The notes below the pieces were generated by a model, which did not search any database, was not told where the DNA came from, and worked only from the letters and a program-made list of their open reading frames with translations. DNA of 64,000 nucleotides from Bradyrhizobium tropiciagri (GTDB taxonomy: Bacteria; Pseudomonadota; Alphaproteobacteria; Rhizobiales; Xanthobacteraceae), in contig NZ_JAFCKH010000003.1 in the NCBI RefSeq assembly GCF_018130505.1, positions 558,001 through 622,000 on the forward strand. The letters are read 5' to 3'. Below are positions 34,748 through 43,685 of the stretch, piece by piece; the first letter of the stretch is position 1, and each line of letters opens with the position of its first letter. A program made the position numbers and the translations under genes.

Positions 34748-35941
34748 ATGGATAAGTCTGCACTGCGGGACATGATCGAGTGGATCGTCGGTGGCGCGAG
34801 GTCGGCGCCCACGCCGCAGCAGATGATGGCCGAATGCTGCGAATGGGCAGTGCGGGCCGGCCTGCCGCTGTGGCGCGTCGGCGTTTTCGTCCGCACGCTG
34901 CATCCCGAGATCTTCGGCCGTCACCTGCTCTGGAAGCCGGGGTCCGAGGTCGAAACCGGCACCGTCGATCACAACATTCAGGAATCGCCGGAGTTTGCCG
35001 TCAGTCCGCTTGCGCCTGTCTTCAAGCAGGGGCTCGAGGTGAGGGCGCGGCTTGACGATCCCGCCAGCAAGCGCTTTCCGATCGTCGAGGATCTGCGCAC
35101 CGAAGGCGTGACCGAGTACATCGCGCTGCCACTCGTCTTCACCGACGGGCTCGTCAACGCCTCGAGCTGGACCACCAAGCAGCCGGGTGGCTTCACCGAG
35201 GAGCAGTTGGACGCGATCCGGTCGATCACCATCCCGCTGGCGCGCTACATCGAGATCGTCACCCTGCGCCGCACCGCGATGCTGCTGCTCGACACCTATG
35301 TCGGCAACCGTGCCGGCGAGCGGATCTGGGGCGGCCAGATCAGGCGCGGCACCGCCGACACGATGGATGCGGCGATCTGGCTGTCCGACCTGCGCGGCTT
35401 CACCGCGTTGTCGGACCGCCTGCCGGCCGAGACGGTGGTGGAGATCCTCAATCTCTATTTCGATTGCCAGGTGGCCGCGATCCGCGACCATGGCGGTGAG
35501 GTGCTGAAGTTCATGGGCGACGGCCTGCTCGCGGTGTTTCCGATCGACCAATATGTCGGCGACGAGACCCAGGTCTGCTCGCGGGTGCTGGAAGCCGCGC
35601 GCGAATCCCGCGCCGGCGTCGCGGCGCTGCAGTTTCCCAACGGCGAGGCCACCGAGCGCTTCCGCTTCGGCGTCGCGCTGCATCTCGGGCGCGTGCTGTA
35701 CGGCAATATCGGCGGCGGCAACCGGCTCGACTTCACCTGCATCGGGCCCGCGGTCAATCTGGCGGCACGGCTGGAGAAGATCGCCGGCAAGCTCGGCCGC
35801 ACGGTGGTCGCCTCCGAACGCTTCGCCGGCATCTGCGACGGCGGCTGGAGCGATCTCGGCGAGTTTCCCATCGCAGGCTTCTCGAAGGCCGAGCGGGTCT
35901 ACGGCCTGCACGACGAGGCCTCGCGCGCCGCCGCCGGCTAG
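34748..35941 (+). CDS. Class III adenylate/guanylate cyclase
   Basis: The 397-residue soluble protein has an N-terminal domain of about 190 residues that is GAF-like in secondary-structure pattern (WAVRAGLPLWRVGVFVRTLHPEIF, YIALPLVFTDGLVN) and a C-terminal cyclase homology domain (about 205-380). Metal-binding aspartates are Asp214 (WLSDLRGFTALSD) and Asp258 (KFMGDGLLAVFP), and the transition-state region CIGPAVNLAARLEKIAGK is present. It makes cAMP (less likely cGMP) in response to an unknown signal. The ATG at 34748 follows a G-rich stretch (tggggga). No transmembrane segment is seen. Convergent with clpS. Confidence 0.93.
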   Translation: MDKSALRDMIEWIVGGARSAPTPQQMMAECCEWAVRAGLPLWRVGVFVRTLHPEIFGRHLLWKPGSEVETGTVDHNIQESPEFAVSPLAPVFKQGLEVRARLDDPASKRFPIVEDLRTEGVTEYIALPLVFTDGLVNASSWTTKQPGGFTEEQLDAIRSITIPLARYIEIVTLRRTAMLLLDTYVGNRAGERIWGGQIRRGTADTMDAAIWLSDLRGFTALSDRLPAETVVEILNLYFDCQVAAIRDHGGEVLKFMGDGLLAVFPIDQYVGDETQVCSRVLEAARESRAGVAALQFPNGEATERFRFGVALHLGRVLYGNIGGGNRLDFTCIGPAVNLAARLEKIAGKLGRTVVASERFAGICDGGWSDLGEFPIAGFSKAERVYGLHDEASRAAAG

Positions 35942-35953
35942 ACAGCGCGCCGG

Positions 35954-36259
35954 CTACTCCTCCGGCTCGGTGGTGAACAGCAGGGGATAGCCCTTGGCGC
36001 GGCCGGCATCGGTCGCGCGCGTCGCCTTGGTCTCGGCGACGTCCTTGGTGAAGACCGCGACCACGCAGACGCCGCGCTGATGCGCCGTCAGCATCACCTT
36101 GTAGGCCTGGTCGTCGGTCATGCGGAATTCGCCCTTCAGGATGGTGACGACGAACTCACGCGGCGTGTAGTCGTCGTTGATCAGGATCACCTTGTGCAGG
36201 CGCGGCCGCTCGACCTTGGTCTTCGTCCTGGTTTTCGGCTTGACGACGGTATCGGGCAT
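35954..36259 (-). CDS. clpS: ATP-dependent Clp protease adaptor ClpS, ClpS2-like
   Basis: The 101-residue adaptor delivers N-degron substrates (proteins with bulky N-terminal residues) to ClpAP. The core shows YTPREFVVTIL (substrate-binding), MLTAHQRGVCVVAVFTKDVAETKA and a basic unstructured N-terminal tail (VVKPKTRTKTKVERPRLHK). The motif pattern AHQRGVCVVAVFT is that of the second alphaproteobacterial copy (ClpS2), while ClpS1 is usually next to clpA. No clpA is present in this window, which fits. The start ATG is at 36259. It is transcribed leftward and convergent with the cyclase gene; the 5' neighbour is divergent. Confidence 0.92.
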   Translation of the reverse strand: MPDTVVKPKTRTKTKVERPRLHKVILINDDYTPREFVVTILKGEFRMTDDQAYKVMLTAHQRGVCVVAVFTKDVAETKATRATDAGRAKGYPLLFTTEPEE

Positions 36260-36474
36260 CGCCCGCCACTCCCTACGCGTTGCGCCCCGTAAGATTACTG
36301 GCTTTCGCCGCGCGTTGGAACCGGTCGATTTGCACGGGCTCGTTGCGGCGTGAGCAACGCGACGTCGCCCAATGTGTGGGCGGCTAACTCGAATGTGAAG
36401 GACAGATGATATCTGCGCTTTTCGCCGCCTGATTTGCGTGTCACCATGACGCTCACACGACGGGAGGGCCGCGA

Positions 36475-37326
36475 ATGCGCTGGTATGTCTCGATCGGAGC
36501 GGTGCTTGTCGCCGGCGTGCTGGCCGGCGGCGATGTGGCGAGTGTTGCCGCGCCAAGCGTTGGAACGCAAGCCGGCCACAAGATTGCTGAAAAAGAGGCC
36601 AACCCCAGCGTCGACGTCGAGCTGATCATCGCGGTCGACGTTTCCTATTCGATGGACATGGACGAACTCGCGGTCCAGCGCGAGGGCTACGCGCAGGCGA
36701 TCATCTCCAAGGAGTTCCTGCAGGCGCTGAAGGCCGGGCCGAACGGCAAGATCTCAATCACCTATTTCGAATGGGCCGCCTCCAAGGACCAGAAGATCAT
36801 CATCCCCTGGCGCGTGATCGACGGTCCGGAAACCGCCGACGCCGTCGCCGCCGAGATCATGAAGACGCCGGTGCGCCGCGCCTCGCGCACTTCGATCTCG
36901 GGCGCGATCTATTTCGCGATGCCGATGTTCGACGAGAATCCGCATCGCGGCCTGCGCCGCGTGATCGACATTTCCGGCGACGGCCCGAACAATGACGGCA
37001 CGCCGATCCGGCCGGCGCGCGATGCGGCGCTGGAGAAGGGCATCATCATCAACGGCCTGCCGATCATGGTGAAGGAACCGTCCTATTCGACGATGGATAT
37101 CGAGAACCTCGACTATTACTACGAGGACTGCGTGATCGGCGGTCCGGGCTCGTTCGTGGTGACGATCAAGGATCGCGAGAAGTTCAAGGAAGCGATCCGC
37201 ACCAAGCTGCTGCTCGAAGTCGCCGGACGCCGACCTGAGCACTACGTCGTGCCGGTCGTCGACAAGGAGCCGCGGGTCAATTGCATGATCGGCGAGAAGA
37301 TCTGGCAGGACCGCTGGGGGCGGTGA
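36475..37326 (+). CDS. DUF1194 (von Willebrand A-like) exported protein
   Basis: The 283-residue protein has an N-terminal signal (MRWYVSIGAVLVAGVLAGG) and then a vWA-like domain of the DUF1194 family: IIAVDVSYSMDMDE (MIDAS-type DxSxS), FLQALKAGPNGKISITYFEWA, TSISGAIYFAMPMF, and RRVIDISGDGPNNDGTPI with the second MIDAS Asp. DUF1194 proteins are periplasmic and of unknown function. The ATG at 36475 follows ggaggg 8-10 bases upstream. It is divergent from clpS across a 215-base gap. Confidence 0.9.
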   Translation: MRWYVSIGAVLVAGVLAGGDVASVAAPSVGTQAGHKIAEKEANPSVDVELIIAVDVSYSMDMDELAVQREGYAQAIISKEFLQALKAGPNGKISITYFEWAASKDQKIIIPWRVIDGPETADAVAAEIMKTPVRRASRTSISGAIYFAMPMFDENPHRGLRRVIDISGDGPNNDGTPIRPARDAALEKGIIINGLPIMVKEPSYSTMDIENLDYYYEDCVIGGPGSFVVTIKDREKFKEAIRTKLLLEVAGRRPEHYVVPVVDKEPRVNCMIGEKIWQDRWGR

Positions 37327-37332
37327 GGGCAG

Positions 37333-37827
37333 TTACAACGACGCGGCAATATCTGCGATAAACCTGAACAGGGTCAGAGGATCATCCTTCGAAGGAATGA
37401 ACCCGCGGCGTCGCCAGAAGGCCGCAGCCTCATCATCGACTGCATTCACAATCAGTGCACGGCCACGGATCAAGCCGGCAGCCGTGATGCAGCGTTGCAG
37501 TGCATGCTTGAGCAGGCCAGTGCCAACTCCCTTGCCAACCCAGCTCACGCCTGTTGCCAACTGTGCCAACAGGAGGCAGGGCACGGGATCAGGCGGTTGG
37601 CCAGTGCGGATCGAGCGCGGCAGGCTCGTTGGGACAATTGCCGTCGGTGCAAGGCCGTAGTAGCCGACGACGCAATTGGCCTCGTGAACGACCAGAACAG
37701 CGATGAAGCCCTTTTCCTGATTTGAGAGCGCTCGCGTCTTCAGCCACCGGTCGAGCGAAGGCTTGCCGCAGGAGAACGGCTCCAGGTCATGCGCCGATGA
37801 CAGGGGCTCCGGGCCAGAAATGGCCAA
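37333..37827 (-). CDS. GNAT-family toxin (TacT/AtaT-type acetyltransferase)
   Basis: The 164-residue protein resembles the GNAT toxins that acetylate aminoacyl-tRNA and block translation. It has the typical start LSSAHDLEPFSCGKPSLDRWLK, the acetyl-CoA loop GKGVGTG at residues 98-104, and ALIVNAVDDEAAAFWRRRGF. At the place of the catalytic Tyr in the family motif FYxxxGF it has Trp138 (FWRRRGF), which is unusual. The start codon is probably TTG at 37827, three bases after the antitoxin stop (37831), so translation is coupled. It is the second gene of a DUF1778-GNAT toxin-antitoxin operon. Confidence 0.9.
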   Translation of the reverse strand: MAISGPEPLSSAHDLEPFSCGKPSLDRWLKTRALSNQEKGFIAVLVVHEANCVVGYYGLAPTAIVPTSLPRSIRTGQPPDPVPCLLLAQLATGVSWVGKGVGTGLLKHALQRCITAAGLIRGRALIVNAVDDEAAAFWRRRGFIPSKDDPLTLFRFIADIAASL

Positions 37828-37830
37828 GCC

Positions 37831-38133
37831 TCAACTCCGTTTCTTGGTGTCATCGGCTTCCCAGGGTGCGGTGCGCTGAAACAGCTTCCGCATTTCCGGC
37901 ACGGGTGCGGCAGGACCAGCCACGGCTGCCATGAACGCCTTGAAGCCCGCGGCGCTCATCCGAATGGGGGCTGTCTCCATCAAGACATCCTCAGCGGCGC
38001 GGACCGCGGCCTCGCGCACGAAATCCGTCCGCGAGCGCCCGCGCAGCGTGGCGGCGCGGTCGATGATGGCGATATCGGCGTCGGGCAGCCGCATCGAAAG
38101 TGGATGATCCTTGTGTCGTACGGTCCGCCGCAT
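37831..38133 (-). CDS. DUF1778 (RHH) antitoxin, TacA-type
   Basis: The 100-residue protein has a ribbon-helix-helix N-terminal part (HPLSMRLPDADIAIIDRAATLRGRSRTDFVREAAVRAAEDVL) that binds DNA as a dimer, and a C-terminal tail (VPEMRKLFQRTAPWE) that should wrap and neutralise the toxin. It is the first gene of the operon; the toxin follows after three bases. The ATG at 38133 has a ggaggagc box 6 bases upstream. An operator-like inverted repeat is immediately upstream (38151-38193), as expected of an autorepressing antitoxin. Confidence 0.9.
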   Translation of the reverse strand: MRRTVRHKDHPLSMRLPDADIAIIDRAATLRGRSRTDFVREAAVRAAEDVLMETAPIRMSAAGFKAFMAAVAGPAAPVPEMRKLFQRTAPWEADDTKKRS

Positions 38134-38150
38134 CGGAAGCTCCTCCAAAT

Positions 38151-38193
38151 CGACAATTTTAGCCGTGTAGCGCATTTTGCAATACAATTGTCG
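38151..38193 (-). promoter_or_regulatory. Operator-like inverted repeat of the toxin-antitoxin operon
   Basis: Perfect 8-base arms cgacaatt (38151-38158) and aattgtcg (38186-38193) are 27 bases apart. The minus-strand stretch between and within them holds a TTG-rich -35-like element (ttgtattgc) and a TAAAAT-like -10. RHH antitoxins bind such repeats. Confidence 0.55.
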
Positions 38194-38210
38194 GAGCGGC
38201 GGTCGCCTCC

Positions 38211-39452
38211 TCAACGCCTGAACCGCGCCACCAGTTCGACATGCGGCGTGTGCCGGAACTGGTCGACCGGGGTGACGACATCGATCCGGTAGCCGCCGTC
38301 GATCAGGATTTTTGCGTCGCGCGCGAAGGTCGCGGCGTTGCAGGACACCGCGACGATCACCGGTACCTTGCTGGCCGCGAGCTGCGTGGCCTGGGCCTGC
38401 GCGCCCTGCCGCGGTGGATCGAACACGACCGCATCGAAGTCGCGCAATTCCTGCGGCATCAGCGGGCGGCGGAACAGATCGCGCGCCTCGGCATTGAGCG
38501 GCTTCAGCCCTGATGTCCCCTGCGCGGCCTTCTGCAGGGCCCCGACGGCGCCGGCGTCGCTGTCGAGCGCGGCGACGCGTGCCTTCTCCGCAAGCCTCAG
38601 CGCGAACGGGCCGACGCCACAGAACAGGTCGGCGATATGCTTGGCGCGGCCGCAATGGTCGCGCACCAGCGCGGCCAGCGTTTCCTCGCCCGCGACAGTG
38701 GCCTGCAGGAACGAGCCCGGCGGCAGCGCCACCTTGGCCTTTCCGATCGGAATCTCAGGCGCGCTTCGCATCAGCACCAGCTCGCCGTGCCGGGTCAGCC
38801 GTGCCAGCCGGTGCTTCTCCGCAACGCGCGACAGCGTCGTGATCATCGCCGTCGGCAGCGCGCCGGAGCCGCGCACATCGATGTCGAGGCCGTTGCGTGT
38901 CGCGGTGGCCTGGATGTCGAGCGGCTTGCCCACCGATATCAGCGGCTCGGCGATCGCCCAGGCCGCTTTGAGCGCGCCGTCGAGTGCGGGATCGAGGATC
39001 GGGCAGCGGTCGACCGGGACGATGTCGTGCGAGCCCGCCGCGGCGAAGCCGACCTTGAGTACGTCGTGCGTGCCCATCCGCGCGTGCAGCGTCATGCGGC
39101 GGCGGCCGGCACCATGGGCGTCGAGCAGCGGCGCGACCTCGCAGGTGATCTTGGCCTGCGCCAGCGTCTCGATCACGATGTTGCGCTTCCAGGCCTGATA
39201 GGACGCCGTGTTCCAGTGCTGGATCGCGCAGCCGCCGCAGACACCGAAATGCGGACAGAACGGCGTGATGCGCTCGGCGCTAGCGCGCTCGACGCGCAGC
39301 AGCCGCCGCCGGTCCGGATGGTTGCCGGGGACGCCTTCGACCTCGACCGTCTCGCCCGCCAGCGCGTAGGGGACGTAGATCGACTGCGCAGCGTCGAGCG
39401 CAACGCCGTCGCCGCGATGGCCGACATGGTCGATGGTGAGGATTTCAGCCAC
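38211..39452 (-). CDS. RlmD/TrmA-like 23S rRNA (uracil-5-) methyltransferase with 4Fe-4S cluster
   Basis: The 413-residue protein has an N-terminal TRAM/OB-like part ([21 protein letters not shown]), a Fe-S motif Cys66-x5-Cys72-x2-Cys75 ([10 protein letters not shown]) with a further Cys in VDRCPILD, and a C-terminal Rossmann methyltransferase domain ([28 protein letters not shown]) with the catalytic Cys in [13 protein letters not shown]. It is expected to methylate a uracil in 23S rRNA or tRNA. The start is GTG at 39452, overlapping the tlyA end by 8 bases. It is the last gene of the leftward block from dxs. Confidence 0.93.
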   Translation of the reverse strand: MAEILTIDHVGHRGDGVALDAAQSIYVPYALAGETVEVEGVPGNHPDRRRLLRVERASAERITPFCPHFGVCGGCAIQHWNTASYQAWKRNIVIETLAQAKITCEVAPLLDAHGAGRRRMTLHARMGTHDVLKVGFAAAGSHDIVPVDRCPILDPALDGALKAAWAIAEPLISVGKPLDIQATATRNGLDIDVRGSGALPTAMITTLSRVAEKHRLARLTRHGELVLMRSAPEIPIGKAKVALPPGSFLQATVAGEETLAALVRDHCGRAKHIADLFCGVGPFALRLAEKARVAALDSDAGAVGALQKAAQGTSGLKPLNAEARDLFRRPLMPQELRDFDAVVFDPPRQGAQAQATQLAASKVPVIVAVSCNAATFARDAKILIDGGYRIDVVTPVDQFRHTPHVELVARFRR

Positions 39453-40203
39453 GCCGCGCGCCGAGGAAGAATTCGATATTGCCGTCGCCGCCCGAGATCG
39501 ACGACGGGAACACCTGGATGTCGGTGCAGCCGAGCGAGGCGGCGAAGGCGGCGATGTCGTCGCAGATCTCCTGATGCACCATCGCGTTGCGGATGATGCC
39601 GCGCTTGGAATGCTTTCGCGCCGCCTCGAACTGCGGCTTGATCAACGCGAGCAGTTGCATCGGCGCCGCCGCGAGCGACAGCGCCACCGGCAGCACCAGC
39701 TTGAGCGAGATGAAGCTGACGTCGATCACGACGACGTCCGGCCGCGCCGGCAAGCGCTTGCCCTCGAAACTCCTGATGTCGGTCTCTTCCATCGAGACGA
39801 TCTTCGGGTGGCCCTGCAGCGAGGGATGCAGCTGGCCGTGGCCGACATCGATGGCGAACACGAGGCTGGCGCCGTTCGCCAGCAGCACCTCGGTGAAGCC
39901 GCCGGTCGAGGCGCCGACATCGAGGCAGACGTGGTCCTCGACCTCGATCGGATAATGCTCCAGCGCGCCGGCGAGCTTGACGCCGCCGCGCGAGACGTAG
40001 GGATGGGCAGGTTCTGCGGATAGCGCCGCATCGGGCGCGATGATCTCCGAGGCCTTGGCGACCGGTCTGCCGTCCGCGGTGACGAGGCCGGCATCGATCG
40101 CGGCGCGGGCGCGGGCCCGGCTCTCGAACAGGCCGCGCTCGACCAGCAGCACGTCGATGCGCTTGCCGGCCGCCGCATTGTCGTTGTCGCCGGTCTTGGT
40201 CAC
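39445..40203 (-). CDS. tlyA: TlyA-family rRNA 2'-O-methyltransferase
   Basis: The 252-residue protein has an S4 RNA-binding domain ([28 protein letters not shown], about 14-75) and an FtsJ-like methyltransferase domain ([21 protein letters not shown]...[11 protein letters not shown]). TlyA methylates 16S/23S rRNA riboses. The start is GTG at 40203; its first bases overlap the stop of the deoxyribosyltransferase gene by 4 (GTGA), and its own end overlaps the next gene by 8, so the three genes are translationally coupled. Known order in Rhizobiales has tlyA close to dxs. Confidence 0.93.
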   Translation of the reverse strand: MTKTGDNDNAAAGKRIDVLLVERGLFESRARARAAIDAGLVTADGRPVAKASEIIAPDAALSAEPAHPYVSRGGVKLAGALEHYPIEVEDHVCLDVGASTGGFTEVLLANGASLVFAIDVGHGQLHPSLQGHPKIVSMEETDIRSFEGKRLPARPDVVVIDVSFISLKLVLPVALSLAAAPMQLLALIKPQFEAARKHSKRGIIRNAMVHQEICDDIAAFAASLGCTDIQVFPSSISGGDGNIEFFLGARRG

Positions 40204-40769
40204 TGGCCTGCCGGCGGCTGCGCGGCATGCGCGGCGGCGAGTTGCACGCAGGCCTCGAAGCAGGCGAGATCGCGCCAGATGTCGCGCGGCACCTCGCGCG
40301 GCGTCACCAGCGGTGCGCCGTGCAGGTCGAGCGCATGGATCATCATCAGATTGTCGGGCAACCCGAACTCCTCCACCGTCAGCCCGTCCGCGTCGATCAG
40401 CCGCCCGTTCGGCGCCGGCGCGACTGGTTGACGCCGCGCAACGCGGTTGGCGTAGGATGCAGGATCGTTGGCGTAGGCGAAGCAGCGCTTGCGCCGTCCT
40501 GCCATGTAGCCGAGTTCGTAGACGGTGCCTGCGTCGGCACTGGGGCCGCGAAACGGCGTCAAATTGGCGATGATGGCGTCGGCGGACTCCATCATCGCTT
40601 CGTTGTTCTTGAAGATCATCAGCGAGGCGTCGGCCGCCGCCCGTTCCACCGCGACATCGAGCGGAAACAGCCCGGTCAGGCCATGCCGCGCGCAGATCGC
40701 CGCCTTGCGGCGGCCGATCTCCACGGCATCCGGCAGGAACACGTCAGGACCTGCCAGATAGATTTTCAT
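40200..40769 (-). CDS. Nucleoside 2-deoxyribosyltransferase
   Basis: The 189-residue protein has the fold of nucleoside 2-deoxyribosyltransferases, which exchange or remove the base of deoxynucleosides. Typical features: KIYLAGPDVFLPDAVEIGR at the start, LTPFRGPSADAGTVYELGYMAG with Asp79 and the catalytic-type Glu85, and a length near 190. Family relatives also include bacterial house-cleaning 5'-deoxynucleotide hydrolases. It lies 36 bases after dxs and overlaps tlyA by 4 bases. Its presence inside the dxs-tlyA block is an oddity (see findings). Confidence 0.87.
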   Translation of the reverse strand: MKIYLAGPDVFLPDAVEIGRRKAAICARHGLTGLFPLDVAVERAAADASLMIFKNNEAMMESADAIIANLTPFRGPSADAGTVYELGYMAGRRKRCFAYANDPASYANRVARRQPVAPAPNGRLIDADGLTVEEFGLPDNLMMIHALDLHGAPLVTPREVPRDIWRDLACFEACVQLAAAHAAQPPAGQ

Positions 40770-40805
40770 GGACTTGCCGGCGCCTGGAAACGCCGCCCGG
40801 AAGGA

Positions 40806-42734
40806 TTACGCGAGCTTGACGGTCTCGGTCTTGAAATCCTTGCCGAGGGTTTCGAACACCTTGGCAACGATGCTCTTGGCGTCGAGACCGGCGCGGGCAT
40901 ACATCTGCGCCGGCGTGTCGTGGTCGAGGAACACGTCGGGCAGCACCATCGAGCGGAACTTGAGCATGCCGCTGTCGAGCGCGCCGTGGTCGGTCAGGAA
41001 CTGCACCACATGCGAGCCGAAACCGCCGACCGAGCCTTCCTCGATCGTGATCAGGATCTCGTGATCACGCGCCAGCTTCAGGATCATGTCCTCGTCGAGC
41101 GGCTTCATGAAGCGCGCATCGGCGATGGTGGCGGAGAGGCCGTGGGCGGCGAGCTCGTCGGCCGCCTTCTCGCACTCGGCGAGGCGGGTGCCGAACGAGA
41201 GCAGGGCGACGTTCTTGCCTTCGCGGACGATGCGGCCCTTGCCGATCGGCAGCGCAACGCCGACCTCGGGCATCTCGACGCCGCGGCCTTCGCCGCGCGG
41301 ATAGCGCAGCGCGCTCGGACGATCGTTGATCGCAACCTGCGTCGCCACCATGTGGACCATTTCCGCCTCGTCAGAGGCGGCCATGATCACCATGTTCGGC
41401 AGGCAGCCGAGATAGGCGTTGTCGAACGAGCCGGCATGCGTGGCACCATCGGCGCCGACGAGGCCGGCGCGGTCGATCGCGAAGCGGACCGGCAGGCTCT
41501 GGATCGCGACGTCGTGCACCACCTGGTCATAGCCGCGCTGCAGGAAGGTCGAGTAGATCGCGCAGAACGGCTTGTAGCCTTCGGTGGCGAGACCCGCGGC
41601 GAAGGTCACCGCGTGCTGCTCGGCGATGCCGACGTCGAAGGTGCGGTCGGGGAACGCCTTGTTGAAGATGTCGACGCCGGTACCGGACGGCATCGCCGCG
41701 GTGATGGCGACGATCTTGTCGTCCTTCTGCGCTTCCTTGACGAGGCTCTGGCCGAACACGTTCTGGTAGGCCGGCGCGTTCGGCTTGGCCTTGGCCTGGG
41801 TGCCGGTGGCGACGTCGAACTTGACGACCGCGTGATACTTGTCGGCGGAAGCTTCCGCCGGGCCGTAGCCCTTGCCCTTCTGGGTCACGACGTGAACCAG
41901 GATCGGCCCGGTCTCCATGTCGCGGACGTTCTTGAGCACCGGCAGCAGATGGTCGAGATTGTGGCCGTCGATCGGGCCGACATAGTAGAAGCCGAGCTCC
42001 TCGAACAGCGTGCCGCCGTCCATCATGAAGCCGCGGGAATATTCCTCGACGCGGTTGGCACGGTTGGCGAGGATCTTCGGCAGGCGCTTGTTGATCTGCT
42101 TGGCCGCCTCGCGGAGCGAGCGGTAGGTCTTGCCGGAGTAGAGCCGCGACAGATAGGCGCTCATCGCGCCGACCGGCGGGGCGATCGACATGTCGTTGTC
42201 GTTGAGGATCACGATCAGGCGCGAGTTCATCGCGCCGGCATTGTTCATCGCTTCATAGGCCATGCCGGCCGACATCGCGCCGTCACCGATCACGGCGATA
42301 ACGTTGTTGTTGCCGCCGGCAAGGTCGCGCGCCACGGCCATGCCGAGGCCGGCCGAGATCGAGGTCGAGGAATGCGCCGCGCCGAACGGATCGTAGTCGC
42401 TCTCGGTGCGCTTGGTGAAGCCCGACAGGCCGCCGCCGGTGCGCAGCGTGCGGATGCGGTCGCGGCGACCGGTCAGGATCTTGTGCGGATAGGCCTGGTG
42501 GCCGACGTCCCAGATCAGGCGGTCGCGCGGTGTGTCGAAGGTATAGTGAATGGCGGTGGTCAGCTCGACCACGCCGAGGCCGGCGCCGAAATGCCCGCCG
42601 GTCACCGACACGGCGTCAATCGTCTCCTGGCGCAGTTCATCGGCAACCTGCCGCACCTGTTCGACCTTGAGCTTGCGCAGGTCTTCCGGCGTGCGGATGG
42701 TGTCAAGAAGCGGCGTCTTACTAAATGTGGTCAC
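40806..42734 (-). CDS. dxs: 1-deoxy-D-xylulose-5-phosphate synthase
   Basis: The 642-residue thiamine diphosphate enzyme makes 1-deoxy-D-xylulose 5-phosphate from pyruvate and glyceraldehyde 3-phosphate, feeding isoprenoids, thiamine and pyridoxal. Features: [14 protein letters not shown] (His48), [11 protein letters not shown] (His79), the ThDP-binding [15 protein letters not shown] with Gly150-Asp151-Gly152, and in the C-terminal half [19 protein letters not shown] and PTHQ-like regions. Length is usual. The start is GTG at 42734. A 554-base gap separates it from xseB upstream, and the deoxyribosyltransferase starts 36 bases downstream. Confidence 0.97.
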   Translation of the reverse strand: MTTFSKTPLLDTIRTPEDLRKLKVEQVRQVADELRQETIDAVSVTGGHFGAGLGVVELTTAIHYTFDTPRDRLIWDVGHQAYPHKILTGRRDRIRTLRTGGGLSGFTKRTESDYDPFGAAHSSTSISAGLGMAVARDLAGGNNNVIAVIGDGAMSAGMAYEAMNNAGAMNSRLIVILNDNDMSIAPPVGAMSAYLSRLYSGKTYRSLREAAKQINKRLPKILANRANRVEEYSRGFMMDGGTLFEELGFYYVGPIDGHNLDHLLPVLKNVRDMETGPILVHVVTQKGKGYGPAEASADKYHAVVKFDVATGTQAKAKPNAPAYQNVFGQSLVKEAQKDDKIVAITAAMPSGTGVDIFNKAFPDRTFDVGIAEQHAVTFAAGLATEGYKPFCAIYSTFLQRGYDQVVHDVAIQSLPVRFAIDRAGLVGADGATHAGSFDNAYLGCLPNMVIMAASDEAEMVHMVATQVAINDRPSALRYPRGEGRGVEMPEVGVALPIGKGRIVREGKNVALLSFGTRLAECEKAADELAAHGLSATIADARFMKPLDEDMILKLARDHEILITIEEGSVGGFGSHVVQFLTDHGALDSGMLKFRSMVLPDVFLDHDTPAQMYARAGLDAKSIVAKVFETLGKDFKTETVKLA

Positions 42735-43288
42735 AGCGATATTCCAATTTTTGCCAGGTCGGAGCCCAAGTTGAAGGCTTGGCCCGACGCGAGAAGGGTT
42801 GCGCGTTCACGCGCAGCGAATGCCAGACACTGGTGCCGCCCCGGCAGGCCGGCGCCTGGATGTAAACCTAGATGCACTCCGGATTGGACCCCGTGATATC
42901 AATCACGTTGGTCGCTCTTCACCCGTCCCGGTTCAGTTTGTCGAACCATTTGAGGTGCTTGCCGCCGGAAGAATCCCGGCCGCCTGCCCCCCTCAAATGC
43001 CCATAGAACTGGAAGCATTACACCAAAGTCGTCGCCAAAGCCAACCCGCTCGGCGCGAGGGGTTCCCATGCTCCGCTCCGAAAAATCCAGATATTTCAAT
43101 GTCTGCGGCGGAAGACGAGTTCCATTTCGCCCATTTGATGGGCAGCCGGCCGGCCCGGATCGGCTGATTCGATCCAGCGCGGCACATGCGGCCACAGCCC
43201 AACGTCGCCCCGTGCGCCTACGGGGCCGGCAGAAACAGGCAGACATATTTGACGGGGTCGGCCGCGCTCCGCGCGCCAAACCACAGCG
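42735..43288. other. Gene-free stretch of 554 bases
   Basis: Between dxs and xseB there is no credible gene. In-frame open stretches exist on both strands (for example 42899-43279 minus) but lack ribosome-binding sites and normal amino-acid composition. The dxs promoter should lie near the right edge of the dxs end (42735-42900), but no clear box was found. Confidence 0.55.
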
Positions 43289-43540
43289 CTACTGCACGTC
43301 GAGCGGCGCGGTGCCGGTCGGCTGCCCCGACGCGTCGGTGGTAATCTTGTCGACGCGGGCCTCGGCCTGGCGCAGCAGCTCCTCGCAGCGCCGCTTCAGC
43401 GCCTCGCCGCGTTCGTAGATCGCGACCGATTCCTCAAGCGGGACCTTGCCGTCCTCGAGCCGCTTGACGATCGATTCGAGTTCCTCGATCGCGCGTTCGA
43501 AGGAGAGTTGCTTTACGTCCACCTGGGTATTCTCGGCCAT
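43289..43540 (-). CDS. xseB: Exodeoxyribonuclease VII small subunit
   Basis: The 83-residue protein is the small subunit of exonuclease VII, a single-strand-specific DNase involved in repair. The helical core FERAIEELESIVKRLEDGKVPLEESVAIYERGEALKRRCEELLRQAEARV is the family signature. The start is the ATG at 43540 (MAENTQVD); a TTG at 43564 upstream in frame is less likely. A perfect 18-base palindrome ends 23 bases upstream. It is 145 bases downstream of the HDAC-like gene. The large subunit xseA is not in this window. Confidence 0.93.
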   Translation of the reverse strand: MAENTQVDVKQLSFERAIEELESIVKRLEDGKVPLEESVAIYERGEALKRRCEELLRQAEARVDKITTDASGQPTGTAPLDVQ

Positions 43541-43563
43541 ACTTTGCGTTCCCGATTGCGCCA

Positions 43564-43581
43564 ATCAGATCGCGATCTGAT
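43564..43581. promoter_or_regulatory. Perfect 18-base palindrome upstream of xseB
   Basis: The sequence atcagatcgcgatctgat is a perfect palindrome with no loop, 24 bases before the xseB start. It resembles a dimeric repressor site more than a transcript hairpin. It is followed by a short element (gagcatgatccgtcgcag) similar to dispersed Bradyrhizobium intergenic sequences. No regulator is known. Confidence 0.5.
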
Positions 43582-43685
43582 CGATTATCCTTGAGCATGA
43601 TCCGTCGCAGGTTCGGGCGTCTTTCGGTCATGCTCGCCCACCGGAGAATCAAATCGAAGTTTTGCGGGCGTATTGTGGCGGGGAT

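Noticed and set aside
40227-42896. 889-codon open frame on the plus strand across dxs
   Set aside because: It runs opposite to dxs and part of the deoxyribosyltransferase gene and is a composition artefact.
42899-43279. Possible 126-residue protein between dxs and xseB
   Set aside because: No ribosome-binding site, composition unlike a protein, and no domain pattern; kept as a gene-free stretch.
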